64,000 nucleotides of DNA, from contig NZ_LR134289.1 in assembly GCF_900636535.1 (NCBI RefSeq), positions 3,296,001-3,360,000 on the forward strand, read 5' to 3'. The position numbers and the translations under genes were made by a program. The notes below the pieces were generated by a model, which worked only from the letters and a program-made list of their open reading frames with translations, was not told the DNA's origin and ran no database searches. Shown piece after piece: positions 52,760-62,638 of the stretch; position 1 is the first letter of the stretch; every line of letters starts with the position of its first letter. The DNA is from Chryseobacterium gleum (GTDB lineage Bacteria; Bacteroidota; Bacteroidia; Flavobacteriales; Weeksellaceae).

Positions 52760-54160
52760 ATGATTGCTATTGTTTTAAAAATAATCCTCTGCTCTTCTAT
52801 TTTCATTACTGTCTATTTTCTGTTTTTGGAAAAAGAAAGAATCCTTAGATTTAACCGTGTGTATTTGCTAAGCTCATTATTGCTTTCATATGCAATTCCG
52901 TTTATTACCATTACTTTGCCAACTCATAACAGCGCAAAAACACCTCAATTAGTTATTGAAGAAACGGCACAACAACTCGTTGTCATTCCGCAGGAGCAGG
53001 GAAGTTTTAACTTGACGAATATGATGTGGGGAATTTACATATTGATCACTTCATTTCTGTTGTTGAGAAACCTTATTTCCTTACTTAAAATCGCAAGAAT
53101 ATCCGGAAGGAAACACTTTTACCACAAACATACTATATTATTGACAAAAGAAAATCTTTCTCCCTTCAGTTTTTGGAAAACAATTTATATGGGGGAAAGC
53201 TATATGAATAATAACGTGATAGATCCAAGAATTTTCATTCACGAAAAGACCCATATTGAACAAAAGCACAGTATAGACATATTGATTTTGAATGTTTTAA
53301 GGATTTTTAGTTGGTTCAACCCCATTCTTTTACTCTATAACAAAGCTATTATCACCAATCATGAATTCCTGGCGGATGAAGCTGTTATGAAAAACAATTG
53401 CGACATCAAAGAATATCAGAATCTTATTCTTGAAGAAATTCTAAATCATCAAAACCCACCTTTGACTCATTCATTTAATTTTAATAACACCAAAAAAAGA
53501 TTTATTATGATGAAAACAAAAAAAACAAAATTTAGTCTGTTAAAAAAAACAGTCGGCATCACTGTTTTAATTTCTGCAGTAGTCTTATTTTCCGAAAGAA
53601 CATATGCTGAGAATCCCAATCATTTTCTTTTTTCTGAAAAAATAACAGAAATGCCAACCCAAATTGGAGATCAAAGACCTTATCAAACCAATTTAGTTAC
53701 TCCTTCATACCATGAAAAAACAAAAGAAGCGCAGACATCCGCTATAACAGGTTTCAAAAAAGAGGAATTAAAAAAAGTTTCGGATACAATAGTTCCAAGA
53801 ATAGATGAAGGTAAAAAAACAAATACAGTTATCAATACTCAACAGAGTTCTAATGAAATTCCGGCGCAATATCCTGGTGGGGATAAAGACTTAAAAATCA
53901 AAATAAGCAGAAATGTGGATGTAAGTAATTTGGGAGGCTATAGCGGAACTATAACATCTACCGCTTATATTCATATTAATGAGATGGGAAAAACGACAGA
54001 GGTAACGACTTCTGGGGAAAACGAAATCCTAAACAGGGAGCTTCTAAAAACGGTCACTGAAATAAGTAATGAAACCAACTGGAAGCCTGCAATGAAGGAT
54101 GGAAAAGCCATTGCTTCAGTATTAAAGATCCCCGCAACAATGACCTTTACACGTCCATAA
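52760..54160 (+). CDS. M56 (BlaR1-like) metallopeptidase with TonB C-terminal-like domain
   Basis: 466 aa. Membrane helices are in residues 1-50 and 88-110. The zinc motif is HEKTH (HExxH), followed by NHEFLADEAVM with the third ligand (E..D). A further membrane segment (about 255-280) precedes a periplasmic tail, where residues about 370-466 (QYPGGDKDLK ... INEMGKTTEVTT ... WKPAMKDGKAIAS) resemble a TonB C-terminal domain. There is no penicillin-binding sensor domain, so the stimulus is probably not a beta-lactam. Confidence 0.87.
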   Translation: MIAIVLKIILCSSIFITVYFLFLEKERILRFNRVYLLSSLLLSYAIPFITITLPTHNSAKTPQLVIEETAQQLVVIPQEQGSFNLTNMMWGIYILITSFLLLRNLISLLKIARISGRKHFYHKHTILLTKENLSPFSFWKTIYMGESYMNNNVIDPRIFIHEKTHIEQKHSIDILILNVLRIFSWFNPILLLYNKAIITNHEFLADEAVMKNNCDIKEYQNLILEEILNHQNPPLTHSFNFNNTKKRFIMMKTKKTKFSLLKKTVGITVLISAVVLFSERTYAENPNHFLFSEKITEMPTQIGDQRPYQTNLVTPSYHEKTKEAQTSAITGFKKEELKKVSDTIVPRIDEGKKTNTVINTQQSSNEIPAQYPGGDKDLKIKISRNVDVSNLGGYSGTITSTAYIHINEMGKTTEVTTSGENEILNRELLKTVTEISNETNWKPAMKDGKAIASVLKIPATMTFTRP

Positions 54161-54164
54161 CAAC

Positions 54165-54188
54165 AAAGTGCTAATAATTAGCACTTTT
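54165..54188 (+). terminator. Terminator after M56 peptidase gene
   Basis: Arms AAAGTGCTAA and TTAGCACTTT, followed by TT. Confidence 0.75.
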
Positions 54189-54318
54189 TATTTTTTCAAT
54201 TGTTTTGTTTAGCTTCAAAAAATCAAAACTACAAGGATAATCTGTTAAAATTTTATAATCAAAATATTCACCTTCAAAACATTATACAGTCTTATCATTT
54301 CTTTTGTATTTTTGTTAT

Positions 54319-56310
54319 ATGGATTTTAAACTTCAATCAGAATATAAACCTACCGGAGACCAGCCCCAAGCTATTGAAAAGCTTACCGAAGGAATAGAGA
54401 TCGGTGAGAAATATCAGACGCTACTGGGAGTAACTGGTTCCGGAAAAACCTTTACTGTTGCGAATGTTATACAAAACGTTCAGCGTCCTACACTAGTTCT
54501 GGCACACAATAAAACACTGGCAGCACAGCTCTTCATGGAGTTTAAAGAATTCTTTCCGGAAAATGCGGTGGAATACTTTGTGAGCTACTATGATTATTAC
54601 CAGCCTGAAGCATATATTGCCACTACCGGAACGTATATTGAAAAAGACCTGAGCATCAATGAAGAGGTTGAGAAATTACGTCTTTCCGCTACGGCCAGCC
54701 TTCTTTCAGGAAGGAGGGATGTTTTGATTGTTGCTTCAGTTTCATGTATATATGGTATCGGAAATCCAACAGAGTTTCACAAATCCCTGATTTCTATTGC
54801 CATCGGCGAGAAAGTAACAAGAACCGCTCTGCTTCATTCACTCGTTAATGCTTTATATGCCAGAACATTAAATGAATTCCAAAGAGGTACATTCCGTGTA
54901 AAAGGGGATGTCATTGATGTTTTTCCGGCGTATGCAGACAATGCGATCAGAATCCAGTTTTTTGGAGATGAAATTGAAAAGATTCAAAGTTTTGATCCTT
55001 TAACGGGAAATGTGGAGTCTAATTTTGACCAGATTCAGATTTATCCAGCCAATCTTTTTGTCACTTCAAAAGAAACCTTAAACGGCGCTATCAGAGAGAT
55101 TCAGGATGATATGGTGAAGCAGGTTGATTTCTTTAACTCTATCGAAAAACCTTTGGAAGCCAAAAGACTTCAGGAAAGAACCGAACTGGATCTTGAGATG
55201 ATTAAAGAGCTTGGCTACTGTTCCGGAATTGAAAACTATTCCAGGTATCTGGATGGGCGTCTTCCGGGAAGCAGACCTTTCTGTCTGATTGATTATTTCC
55301 CTAAAGATTTTCTGATGGTGATTGATGAAAGCCACGTAACGGTTCCACAGGTTCATGCCATGTACGGTGGTGACCGTAGTCGTAAGGAAGCATTGGTAGA
55401 ATACGGATTCAGACTTCCTGCTGCGATGGACAACAGGCCTTTAAAGTTTGAGGAATTCGAAGCCATGCAGAACCAGGTAATTTATGTTTCTGCAACACCT
55501 GCCGATTACGAACTGGAGAAAACCGGAGGAGCTTATATAGAACAAATTATCCGTCCTACAGGACTTCTTGATCCTATCATTGAGGTAAGACCTACTTTAA
55601 ATCAGATTGATGATCTGATGGAAGAAATCCAGAAGAGAGCTGATGCCGATGAAAGGGTCCTGGTGACTACCTTAACGAAGAAAATGGCAGAGGAGCTTAC
55701 CAAATACTTCACCAAGTTCGGAATCAGAACAAGATATATCCACTCGGATGTTGAGACCCTGGAACGTATTCAGATCATGCAGGACCTTCGTTTGGGACTT
55801 TTCGACGTACTTATAGGAGTAAACCTCTTAAGAGAAGGTTTAGACTTACCTGAAGTTTCTTTAGTGGCTATTTTAGATGCAGATAAAGAAGGAATGCTGA
55901 GAAGCAGAAGATCTATGATCCAGACGGTAGGCCGTGCTGCAAGGAATGTGAACGGAAAAGCGATCATGTATGCCGATAAAATCACCAAATCTATGCAGGC
56001 AACTCTGGATGAAACAGAATACCGCCGTGCCAAGCAAATGAAGTATAATGAAGAACATGGACTTCAACCAAAAGCTTTGAATAAAAAGATTTCTGAAAAT
56101 CTTGTCGGAAGAAGCAAAGACTTCCCGGATGAAAAATATACTCAGAAAGAAATTCTTCAGAAGGTGGCGGAAACAAAAGCCAGCTATGCAAGCGAAGATA
56201 TTGATAAAATGATTGCCCAGAAGCAGAAAGAAATGGAAGCTGCAGCAAAAAACCTTGACTTTATTAAGGCAGCGAAGCTGAGAGATGAAATTGAAGCTTT
56301 GAAGGCTTAA
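54319..56310 (+). CDS. uvrB: UvrABC system protein B
   Basis: 663 aa from the ATG at 54319 ([10 protein letters not shown]); a start 15 nt upstream is less likely. Walker A is GVTGSGKT (37-44), the beta-hairpin segment [10 protein letters not shown] follows, and helicase motifs include [18 protein letters not shown] and QTVGRAARN. The C-terminal UVR motif (about 625-663) binds UvrC. Nucleotide excision repair damage-loading helicase. Identity is certain. Confidence 0.98.
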   Translation: MDFKLQSEYKPTGDQPQAIEKLTEGIEIGEKYQTLLGVTGSGKTFTVANVIQNVQRPTLVLAHNKTLAAQLFMEFKEFFPENAVEYFVSYYDYYQPEAYIATTGTYIEKDLSINEEVEKLRLSATASLLSGRRDVLIVASVSCIYGIGNPTEFHKSLISIAIGEKVTRTALLHSLVNALYARTLNEFQRGTFRVKGDVIDVFPAYADNAIRIQFFGDEIEKIQSFDPLTGNVESNFDQIQIYPANLFVTSKETLNGAIREIQDDMVKQVDFFNSIEKPLEAKRLQERTELDLEMIKELGYCSGIENYSRYLDGRLPGSRPFCLIDYFPKDFLMVIDESHVTVPQVHAMYGGDRSRKEALVEYGFRLPAAMDNRPLKFEEFEAMQNQVIYVSATPADYELEKTGGAYIEQIIRPTGLLDPIIEVRPTLNQIDDLMEEIQKRADADERVLVTTLTKKMAEELTKYFTKFGIRTRYIHSDVETLERIQIMQDLRLGLFDVLIGVNLLREGLDLPEVSLVAILDADKEGMLRSRRSMIQTVGRAARNVNGKAIMYADKITKSMQATLDETEYRRAKQMKYNEEHGLQPKALNKKISENLVGRSKDFPDEKYTQKEILQKVAETKASYASEDIDKMIAQKQKEMEAAAKNLDFIKAAKLRDEIEALKA

Positions 56311-56323
56311 ATAATTGATTATA

Positions 56324-56364
56324 AAAAAGTTTCGGAGGCATCTTCGATGCCGCCGAAACTTTTT
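56324..56364. terminator. Bidirectional terminator after uvrB
   Basis: Arms AAAAAGTTTCGG.GGCAT and ATGCC.CCGAAACTTTTT around CTTCG, with T-runs on both strands. Shares its GC-rich core with 38678-38706. Confidence 0.85.
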
Positions 56365-56387
56365 AACCGGTTGTTATATTTTAATTT

Positions 56388-56624
56388 TTACAATCCATTT
56401 CTTACTGCTGCCCTAATAGGAATTAAAAGGTCCATCAGCCCATTCAGCTTGATTTCATAGACGGTTGCAAGCTGCATCCCCAGTTTTCCTTTGGGCATTC
56501 CGCTTCTGTTGAACCATTCCAGATAGCTGATCGGAAGATCTGCAAGGATTGTTCCTTCGTACTTACCAAAAGGCATTTTGATAACGCAGATTTCTTTTAA
56601 TATTTCAGAATTTATACCTTCCAC
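56388..56624 (-). CDS. DUF3820 family small protein
   Basis: 78 aa. The motif MPFGKYEGTILADLPISYLEWF (about residues 19-40) is that of the DUF3820 family (related to a quinone-free 'PF12843' group), function unknown. It lies at the end of a minus-strand series with the AI-2E transporter gene (9 nt gap). Confidence 0.85.
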   Translation of the reverse strand: MEGINSEILKEICVIKMPFGKYEGTILADLPISYLEWFNRSGMPKGKLGMQLATVYEIKLNGLMDLLIPIRAAVRNGL

Positions 56625-56633
56625 TTTTTATAC

Positions 56634-57713
56634 TTAAATTAATTTTTCCTGAAGATCATTCTGATTTGGTAATTCGAGATCCGGAGGCGTTTCTTCATCC
56701 GAAAATTCATTTCTGTACACCTGAATCAGCAAAAGGGTCAGAGAGATCAGAATAGGCCCGAAAATAAGCCCCATAAAGCCAAACAGATTCATTCCCATGA
56801 TAATTCCGAATACGGTATTTAAAGGGTGAATATTTTCCAGCTTCTTTAAAAGGGTAAAACGGAGAAGGTTGTCCGTAAGACCTACCACCACTACACAGTA
56901 TGCGGCCAATCCTAATCCCGGCCCCGTATTTCCTTCAGCAATCATAAAGATACATACCGGAACATAAACAATAGCAGTTCCTACTACAGGAATTACCGAA
57001 GAAGCAGCTGTAAGGGCAAATAATAATACAGGTCCCGGAGCACCAAAGATTATATATCCTATCAGAGAAACTATTCCCTGTCCTACTGCTACAACAGGAA
57101 TCCCGATAGCATTGGCCATAATCAGTTTCCTCATTTTATCGCCAATCAGGGAAATGTTGGCCCTCTTAAGAGGTGCAGCATTACTTAAAATCCTTTCAAA
57201 TAACCTGGGTTTTTCCAGCATAAAATAAAGAATAAAATACATGGACATAACCACCGTAAGGGTATTGAATGTCCCACTTAGCGCAGAAGTAGAAATCTTT
57301 CCTACAGAATCCTTCAGCTTTGTCATATTTTCCTTGCTGAGAATATCAAATCCTACTTTATCAAAAATATAAGTATGTATCTTGTCCAGAAAAATATTGA
57401 ATTTGGCCATATATGCCTGTGCATTTCCCAGTTTATCAATAATCAGATCAGCAATAAAATAGATGGGAAGAATAAGAACAATAAGGCTTGCAAACATTAA
57501 TGCAAAGGCGGCCAGGGAAGGTTTCCATTTTTTTTCTTCCTGCAGATAAAAATTGTATTTTCTGCAGACTACATATATGGTAATTGCTCCCAGAACCGAG
57601 GGAATAAACAATGCCAGATTAAAACAGATCAATCCCGTCAATACAAGAATGATTGCCAGCAATGACACCTGCTTTATTGCAACACTGCTTATTTGCTTGT
57701 CCTTATTCATCAT
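56634..57713 (-). CDS. AI-2E family transporter
   Basis: 359 aa membrane protein of the AI-2E/PerM family with about eight helices: two near the N-terminus (15-50), the long amphipathic region (about 95-140), and a C-terminal bundle (about 205-330) with GPVLLFALTAASSVIPVVGTA and NTVFGIIMGMNLFGFMGLIFGP. Members export small molecules or exchange ions. AI-2 export is proved for a few only, so the substrate is unknown. Confidence 0.9.
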   Translation of the reverse strand: MMNKDKQISSVAIKQVSLLAIILVLTGLICFNLALFIPSVLGAITIYVVCRKYNFYLQEEKKWKPSLAAFALMFASLIVLILPIYFIADLIIDKLGNAQAYMAKFNIFLDKIHTYIFDKVGFDILSKENMTKLKDSVGKISTSALSGTFNTLTVVMSMYFILYFMLEKPRLFERILSNAAPLKRANISLIGDKMRKLIMANAIGIPVVAVGQGIVSLIGYIIFGAPGPVLLFALTAASSVIPVVGTAIVYVPVCIFMIAEGNTGPGLGLAAYCVVVVGLTDNLLRFTLLKKLENIHPLNTVFGIIMGMNLFGFMGLIFGPILISLTLLLIQVYRNEFSDEETPPDLELPNQNDLQEKLI

Positions 57714-57724
57714 GCTTTTCTATT

Positions 57725-58450
57725 TTACTTGCTGTACATAATTTGTCTTGGTTTTCCTAAGAAAGCGCAATAAGTAGAGTACATGACAATCATAATAAAT
57801 GGTGCCGTCAAAATAACTCCTATTCCGCAAAGAACAACGCCTGCAATAGAAATCAGGAAACCGAGGAAACCCGTTAACAAAAATGTTCCATAATTTTCTT
57901 TAGCAATATTGAACGATTTCCCCAAAGCCTCTGTTGCTGAAGCATTTTCAAATAAAAGAATAGGATACCCAATTAAAAGGAAAGGATATACAAAAATGAT
58001 CGGCAGCACACACAATGCCAGTGCCACAGACGAAATGATTCCGGAAAGAAGACTGTAGATCAGGATATTAACAAAATTCTGACGGTATCCAATGAAAAGA
58101 TCAGAAAATTCAATCGGATTTTTGGTGTTGTATTTATTCACCATATAGATCAATCCTACATACAGAGGGGATAATAAAAGACCGAAAAGACTGGAAACTC
58201 CCATATATAAAGGAAGTCCCGGAGCACTCCAGTAATTAAATTCTCCTCCTGATTTCATTTCTTCAACCATGGAAGCAGAGTCAAACCCAGTAAGCATTTG
58301 AATAACAGATCCTCCGATCAGGTAAACAACCATCGCTACGATTCCATAACCGAAGACTCCTTTATACATTTCAAAAGCATGAGAAATAATAGACCCCGTA
58401 TCTCTGTTAGGCACAGAGCCTTGTTGGTCAAATTCGTTAAATTCAGACAT
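57725..58450 (-). CDS. Membrane protein of unknown function (paralogue of next gene)
   Basis: 241 aa with about five to six helices and a Ser/Gly-poor loop (NKYNTKNPIEFSDLFIGYRQNF) typical of DUF975-like proteins. Homologues are sometimes mislabelled 'beta-carotene 15,15'-monooxygenase'; I see no support for that. It begins 73 nt after the next membrane protein gene and shares the 'FSDLF.GY..N' type loop with it, so the two look like distant paralogues. Confidence 0.7.
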   Translation of the reverse strand: MSEFNEFDQQGSVPNRDTGSIISHAFEMYKGVFGYGIVAMVVYLIGGSVIQMLTGFDSASMVEEMKSGGEFNYWSAPGLPLYMGVSSLFGLLLSPLYVGLIYMVNKYNTKNPIEFSDLFIGYRQNFVNILIYSLLSGIISSVALALCVLPIIFVYPFLLIGYPILLFENASATEALGKSFNIAKENYGTFLLTGFLGFLISIAGVVLCGIGVILTAPFIMIVMYSTYCAFLGKPRQIMYSK

Positions 58451-58523
58451 AGTTTAAATATTTAATGATTTTGACCAAATTTAGTTTTTTTTAGTAAAAA
58501 ATCATATTAAACAGGGACGAAAT

Positions 58524-59264
58524 TTAAATTTTCTCTGAAAAAATGGTTTTATAAAGTGAGTAAATCATGGCATTCCAAAAGGGGAAAGTGAAAAGTCCAC
58601 CTATCAGAAATAAGGCGAATCCTAAATATTTAAACAGAAAAGCCACAATCACACAAACCATTATTTCAACAAAATACATTTTAAACGCTTTAAAATTCAG
58701 AGAGATAGCTTCGAAAATCCTTTTATTGGTAAAAAACATCAGCGGAGCGACAAATAGAGTCACCGCAACCCAAAGTACTGCCAGTATTATTGTAGGAATA
58801 GTAAATTTGTAAATGAAGAACCAGAAAAGGAAATATCCTACATATTTAAAAAAGTTAAGTCCGTTATATCCTACAAACAAATCACCTATTACAATATTTT
58901 CCCTGAGATCAAGCTTACGGAAGATCTGAAACATCCCAAGATTCAATGGATATAAAAATGCTGTGGTTCCCCAGATTGCCAGTGTGAACATCTGATAATT
59001 TTCAGTAGCCGTTATTTCTTCCATTTTTTTCAGATAAGCCTGGGTTCCTTCCATAAAGGCTTCCTGTAATTCTTTATTATATGAAAAAACGTCATACTTC
59101 TGTCCGAAAAGCATAATTGCGGTAAGAAATATTCCAAAAAAGATGATTGAAAACATCAACTGAAAAACGAGTGTTTTATTCCAGTAGAAAAATGCCTGCT
59201 TCAATATAAAATCTATTCCCGGTTTCTGAGGATATTTGTTCTGCATCATAAAAAATTTATGCAA
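58524..59264 (-). CDS. Membrane protein of unknown function
   Basis: 246 aa, about six hydrophobic segments (30-55, 85-105, 125-165, 200-240). The loop VIGDLFVGYNGLNFFKY parallels DLFIGYRQNF of the neighbour gene. No motif gives a function. The start at 59264 is the first ATG after the divergent pabB start. Confidence 0.7.
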   Translation of the reverse strand: MHKFFMMQNKYPQKPGIDFILKQAFFYWNKTLVFQLMFSIIFFGIFLTAIMLFGQKYDVFSYNKELQEAFMEGTQAYLKKMEEITATENYQMFTLAIWGTTAFLYPLNLGMFQIFRKLDLRENIVIGDLFVGYNGLNFFKYVGYFLFWFFIYKFTIPTIILAVLWVAVTLFVAPLMFFTNKRIFEAISLNFKAFKMYFVEIMVCVIVAFLFKYLGFALFLIGGLFTFPFWNAMIYSLYKTIFSEKI

Positions 59265-59293
59265 AAGTAAACATCAATAATTATTTTTGCGGA

Positions 59294-60271
59294 ATGTTTT
59301 CAGTGAATCATCAAAAATTTATGGAAATGGACGAACTTTCTCTTCAGAAGGTTCCCTATTTTTTCGTGATCGACTTTCTTTCGGAGAATGTTGAAATATA
59401 CCAGGAGAAAGAGATTGAAAAATCAGGATTAATAATTGATTTTCAAGATTTTAACAACATTAAAACAGTACACGATCTTAACAAAAAAGTGGTATGGAAA
59501 TCATTTCCGGAAACACAGGAAAGCTTTAAAATCGGATTTGATAAAGTTCAGAAAAATATTCGTCTGGGAAACTCTTATCTAGTAAATTATACCAGAAAAA
59601 CGAAGATAGAGACCAATTTAACCTTAGAAGAAATTTTTTATCACTCAAATGCTAAGTATAAGGTATTTTATAAAGATTTTTTTGTATTTTTTTCTCCTGA
59701 AACTTTTGTAAAGATCATTGATGGCAAAATTTTGACGTATCCGATGAAAGGAACAATTGATGCTTCCATTGAAAATGCAGCAGAAATCCTGAAGAATGAT
59801 AAAAAGGAAAAAGCAGAACATTACACTGTTGTAGACCTGCTTAGGAATGATCTGAGCATGGTGGCCGATGATGTAAAGGTAGATCAGTTTCAGCATATTG
59901 ACTTTATCAAAACACAGCAGAAAGATCTGTACGCAATGAGTTCCGAAATTTCAGGCACAGTAAAATCTGAATTTATCGGCAGGATAGGAAGCATTATGAA
60001 AAAACTGCTTCCTGCGGGCTCTATTTTAGGAGCTCCGAAACCTAAAACACTGGAAATTATTCTGAATGCAGAAGGATATGACAGAGGATATTATACAGGA
60101 GTCTGCGGATGGTTTGACGGTCAGAATGTTGACAGCTGTGTCATGATACGCTTTATTGAAAAAGAAGGAGATCAACTTTATTTCAAAAGCGGAGGCGGTA
60201 TAACGCATATGAGTAAATTAGAAGACGAGTATCAGGAAATGAAAAATAAAATCTATGTCCCAATTCATTGA
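59294..60271 (+). CDS. pabB: Aminodeoxychorismate synthase component I
   Basis: 325 aa chorismate-binding enzyme that makes 4-amino-4-deoxychorismate for folate. PMKGTIDA, VVDLLRNDLSMVA and GYDRGYYTGVCGWFDG are visible. It is shorter than E. coli PabB (453 aa) but of usual size for Bacteroidota stand-alone versions. The gene overlaps the next (pabC-type) by 17 nt, which favours PabB over anthranilate synthase or MenF. Confidence 0.88.
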   Translation: MFSVNHQKFMEMDELSLQKVPYFFVIDFLSENVEIYQEKEIEKSGLIIDFQDFNNIKTVHDLNKKVVWKSFPETQESFKIGFDKVQKNIRLGNSYLVNYTRKTKIETNLTLEEIFYHSNAKYKVFYKDFFVFFSPETFVKIIDGKILTYPMKGTIDASIENAAEILKNDKKEKAEHYTVVDLLRNDLSMVADDVKVDQFQHIDFIKTQQKDLYAMSSEISGTVKSEFIGRIGSIMKKLLPAGSILGAPKPKTLEIILNAEGYDRGYYTGVCGWFDGQNVDSCVMIRFIEKEGDQLYFKSGGGITHMSKLEDEYQEMKNKIYVPIH

Positions 60272-60881
60272 AAGTATTAAGGTAGAAGATCAGGAGGTTT
60301 TTTTATTGGATCTGCATCAGAAGCGTGTCAATCAAACGTTTTCCCATTTCGGAAAGGAAGACTCTATCGATCTGGCCAAAATCTATAAAAGTCTGCAGCA
60401 CGATGAAGATGGTCTTTTTAAACTAAGAATTGCCTATGACCTTGATAAAAAGATCAGGACACAGATGATTCCCTATGCCATTCCTGAAATTCAGGATTTT
60501 CAGCTGGTAGAAAACAACAGTTTCGATTATTCTTTCAAGTTTGAAGATCGTAAGGAGCTGGATAAAATGAAGATGAAAGCCAAGACAGAAGAAATTATCA
60601 TCGTCAAAAATAATCATATCACGGATACTTCTTTTTCCAACCTTTTATTTTTAAAGGGAAAAGACTGGTTTACCCCTTCTACCTATCTGCTGAACGGAGT
60701 ACAGAGACAGCATCTTTTAAAGCATAAAAAGATCAAAGAAACGGAAATCACTTTACAGAATATAAAGCAATTCTCCCATTTCCAGATCATTAATGCGTTG
60801 AATGATTTTGATGACATGTTCATCTACTCCATCGACAGAATTATCAATCTGCCGGGCAATGAAGAATATCTTGATCTTTAA
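60255..60881 (+). CDS. pabC: Aminotransferase class IV, probable 4-amino-4-deoxychorismate lyase
   Basis: 208 aa, shorter than the usual 270. The family's end is visible in the segment IKETEITLQNIKQFSHFQIINAL and TDTSFSNLLFLKG, but the overall similarity is weak. The 17-nt overlap with pabB makes the lyase role (release of pyruvate to give PABA) the best inference. Convergent with menD, 2 nt apart, with no terminator between. Confidence 0.8.
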   Translation: MSQFIESIKVEDQEVFLLDLHQKRVNQTFSHFGKEDSIDLAKIYKSLQHDEDGLFKLRIAYDLDKKIRTQMIPYAIPEIQDFQLVENNSFDYSFKFEDRKELDKMKMKAKTEEIIIVKNNHITDTSFSNLLFLKGKDWFTPSTYLLNGVQRQHLLKHKKIKETEITLQNIKQFSHFQIINALNDFDDMFIYSIDRIINLPGNEEYLDL

Positions 60882-60883
60882 AT

Positions 60884-62554
60884 CTATTTCATAAATTCAA
60901 AATACGACTTCAGAACGTCTGCACTGTTCTTCCCGTGAGTGTTCACTTCAAGGATTTTCGGCTGTGCATCTGGCTTGAAGAAGTTTTCCAGAACTCTGTC
61001 CAAAGTAAGTTCATCTTCCACTCTGATGTAGGAAAAACCGAAATGCTTGGCCAAAGATTCTGCATTTTTACGGTGTTTTGTAGCAATAAACTCATCCAGC
61101 GTATTTGGATTGGCGTTTCCTGGTCCCGGAATGATTTTAAAGATATTTCCTTCACCATTATTGAAGATCATAATTCTTACAAATGGTGGAATATACTGAT
61201 TCCAAAGCCCGTTGATATCATAAAAGAAACTCAGATCTCCAGTGATCAGCAAGGTTGGATTTTCATTTTTGATGGCAAATCCCATTGCTGTTGAAGTAGA
61301 TCCATCAATACCGCTCGTTCCCCTGTTGCAGTATATCTTTCTCTTCCCGAAATCAAACAGCTGGGCATATCTGATCCCTGATGAGTTACTAAAATGAATA
61401 TTATAATTTTCAGGAACCGTTTGGGAAGCCTTATTGAAAAAATAGAAATCAGAGAATTCAATTGTATTTAAGAACTGCTCATGCTTAGCATCTTTTTTGT
61501 CCCTTAAAACATCCCAGAGATTAAAGTAAGGTCTTGGCTCCAGATTGATAAATTTCAGCAGTTTTGAGAAGAAAACTTCAGGCTTTACTTCTATTTTTTC
61601 AGTCAGTGAAAAATAAGTATCCGGCTGCCATACTTCATCCAGGTGCCAGTGCTGTTTCGGACGGGCACTTCTCAGGAATTGCTTTACTTTTTTGGAAACT
61701 ACATTCTGTCCTACTGTAATCAACAGATCAGGAGCATATGTTTTATAATCTTCTTCCGTAAAATTAAAAATATAACGGTCTATATGTCTGAAAAACTTTT
61801 CATGATATAAGTTGGAGTTCGCTTCACTCAATACCACAACAGAATGGTTTTTTACCAGCTGCGTCAATTGATTTTCAAGTTCCGGACTGTAATCTCTTGT
61901 TCCCACCAACAGCATAATTCTCTGTGAAGTATGCCATTCTGCAATCAGATTGGATGGGATTTCATAATCTCTATGCTTGATTGTTTTTTCAACTGTCGGG
62001 AAAGTCGGAAGTTCAGAAACCAATTCGTACAATGGTTCTTCCAAAGGAATATTAATATGTACAGGCCCTTGTTTTTCAAAACAAAGCTCGATCGCCTTTT
62101 TTATCGTGTCGAAATTAATATCTTCCGCATTCTCCTTACTGTCTTCCAGCAATTGAAAATCACCGTAAGAGTGCTGATGAAAAACATCTTTCTGTCTGAT
62201 CGTCTGCCCATCAAAAATATCAACAAAATCCGTCGGCCTGTCAGCTGTTAACACCAAAAGAGGAACATTCTGATAAAATGCTTCTGTAATGGCTGGATAA
62301 TAATTGACTACTGCTGATCCGCTGGTACACGTAATTGCTACCGGCTTTTTCTCACTTTTCGCCATTCCCATTGCCACGAAAGCAGCACTTCTTTCGTCTA
62401 CAATGCTGTAGCAGTTAAAACTATCTACCTCTGAAAAATGAATGGCCAAAGGAGCATTTCTTGACCCCGGAGAGATGACGATATCTGCAATTCCGTACTG
62501 CTGAAGAAGATGTGCAAGTATTTGGATACTTCTCTTAGAAGAATATTTTTTCAT
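60884..62554 (-). CDS. menD: 2-succinyl-5-enolpyruvyl-6-hydroxy-3-cyclohexene-1-carboxylate synthase
   Basis: 556 aa TPP enzyme of menaquinone synthesis. SPGSRNAPLAIHF and VDERSAAFVAMGMAKS (with the TPP glutamate) lie near the N-terminus, and NRGTSGIDGSTSTAMGFA with TGDLSFFYDINGLWN gives the TPP-Mg site. Length is normal. No other men genes are in the window except, possibly, a link with chorismate use by the adjacent pabB. Confidence 0.95.
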   Translation of the reverse strand: MKKYSSKRSIQILAHLLQQYGIADIVISPGSRNAPLAIHFSEVDSFNCYSIVDERSAAFVAMGMAKSEKKPVAITCTSGSAVVNYYPAITEAFYQNVPLLVLTADRPTDFVDIFDGQTIRQKDVFHQHSYGDFQLLEDSKENAEDINFDTIKKAIELCFEKQGPVHINIPLEEPLYELVSELPTFPTVEKTIKHRDYEIPSNLIAEWHTSQRIMLLVGTRDYSPELENQLTQLVKNHSVVVLSEANSNLYHEKFFRHIDRYIFNFTEEDYKTYAPDLLITVGQNVVSKKVKQFLRSARPKQHWHLDEVWQPDTYFSLTEKIEVKPEVFFSKLLKFINLEPRPYFNLWDVLRDKKDAKHEQFLNTIEFSDFYFFNKASQTVPENYNIHFSNSSGIRYAQLFDFGKRKIYCNRGTSGIDGSTSTAMGFAIKNENPTLLITGDLSFFYDINGLWNQYIPPFVRIMIFNNGEGNIFKIIPGPGNANPNTLDEFIATKHRKNAESLAKHFGFSYIRVEDELTLDRVLENFFKPDAQPKILEVNTHGKNSADVLKSYFEFMK

Positions 62555-62610
62555 ACAGCAAATTTAACTTATAAATAATGATTTTAAAATCATTTAAATT
62601 AAAAAAAATG

Positions 62611-62618
62611 TAATTTTG
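62611..62618 (+). promoter_or_regulatory. -7 element upstream of the oxygenase gene
   Basis: TAATTTTG fits TAnnTTTG and lies 20 nt before the start at 62639. Confidence 0.5.
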
Positions 62619-62638
62619 CTGTTCGTAAATTTCTAAAA

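Noticed and set aside
57725..59264. Beta-carotene 15,15'-monooxygenase label for the two membrane proteins
   Set aside because: They are small multi-helix proteins without the four iron-binding histidines of carotenoid oxygenases; the label is a known misannotation.
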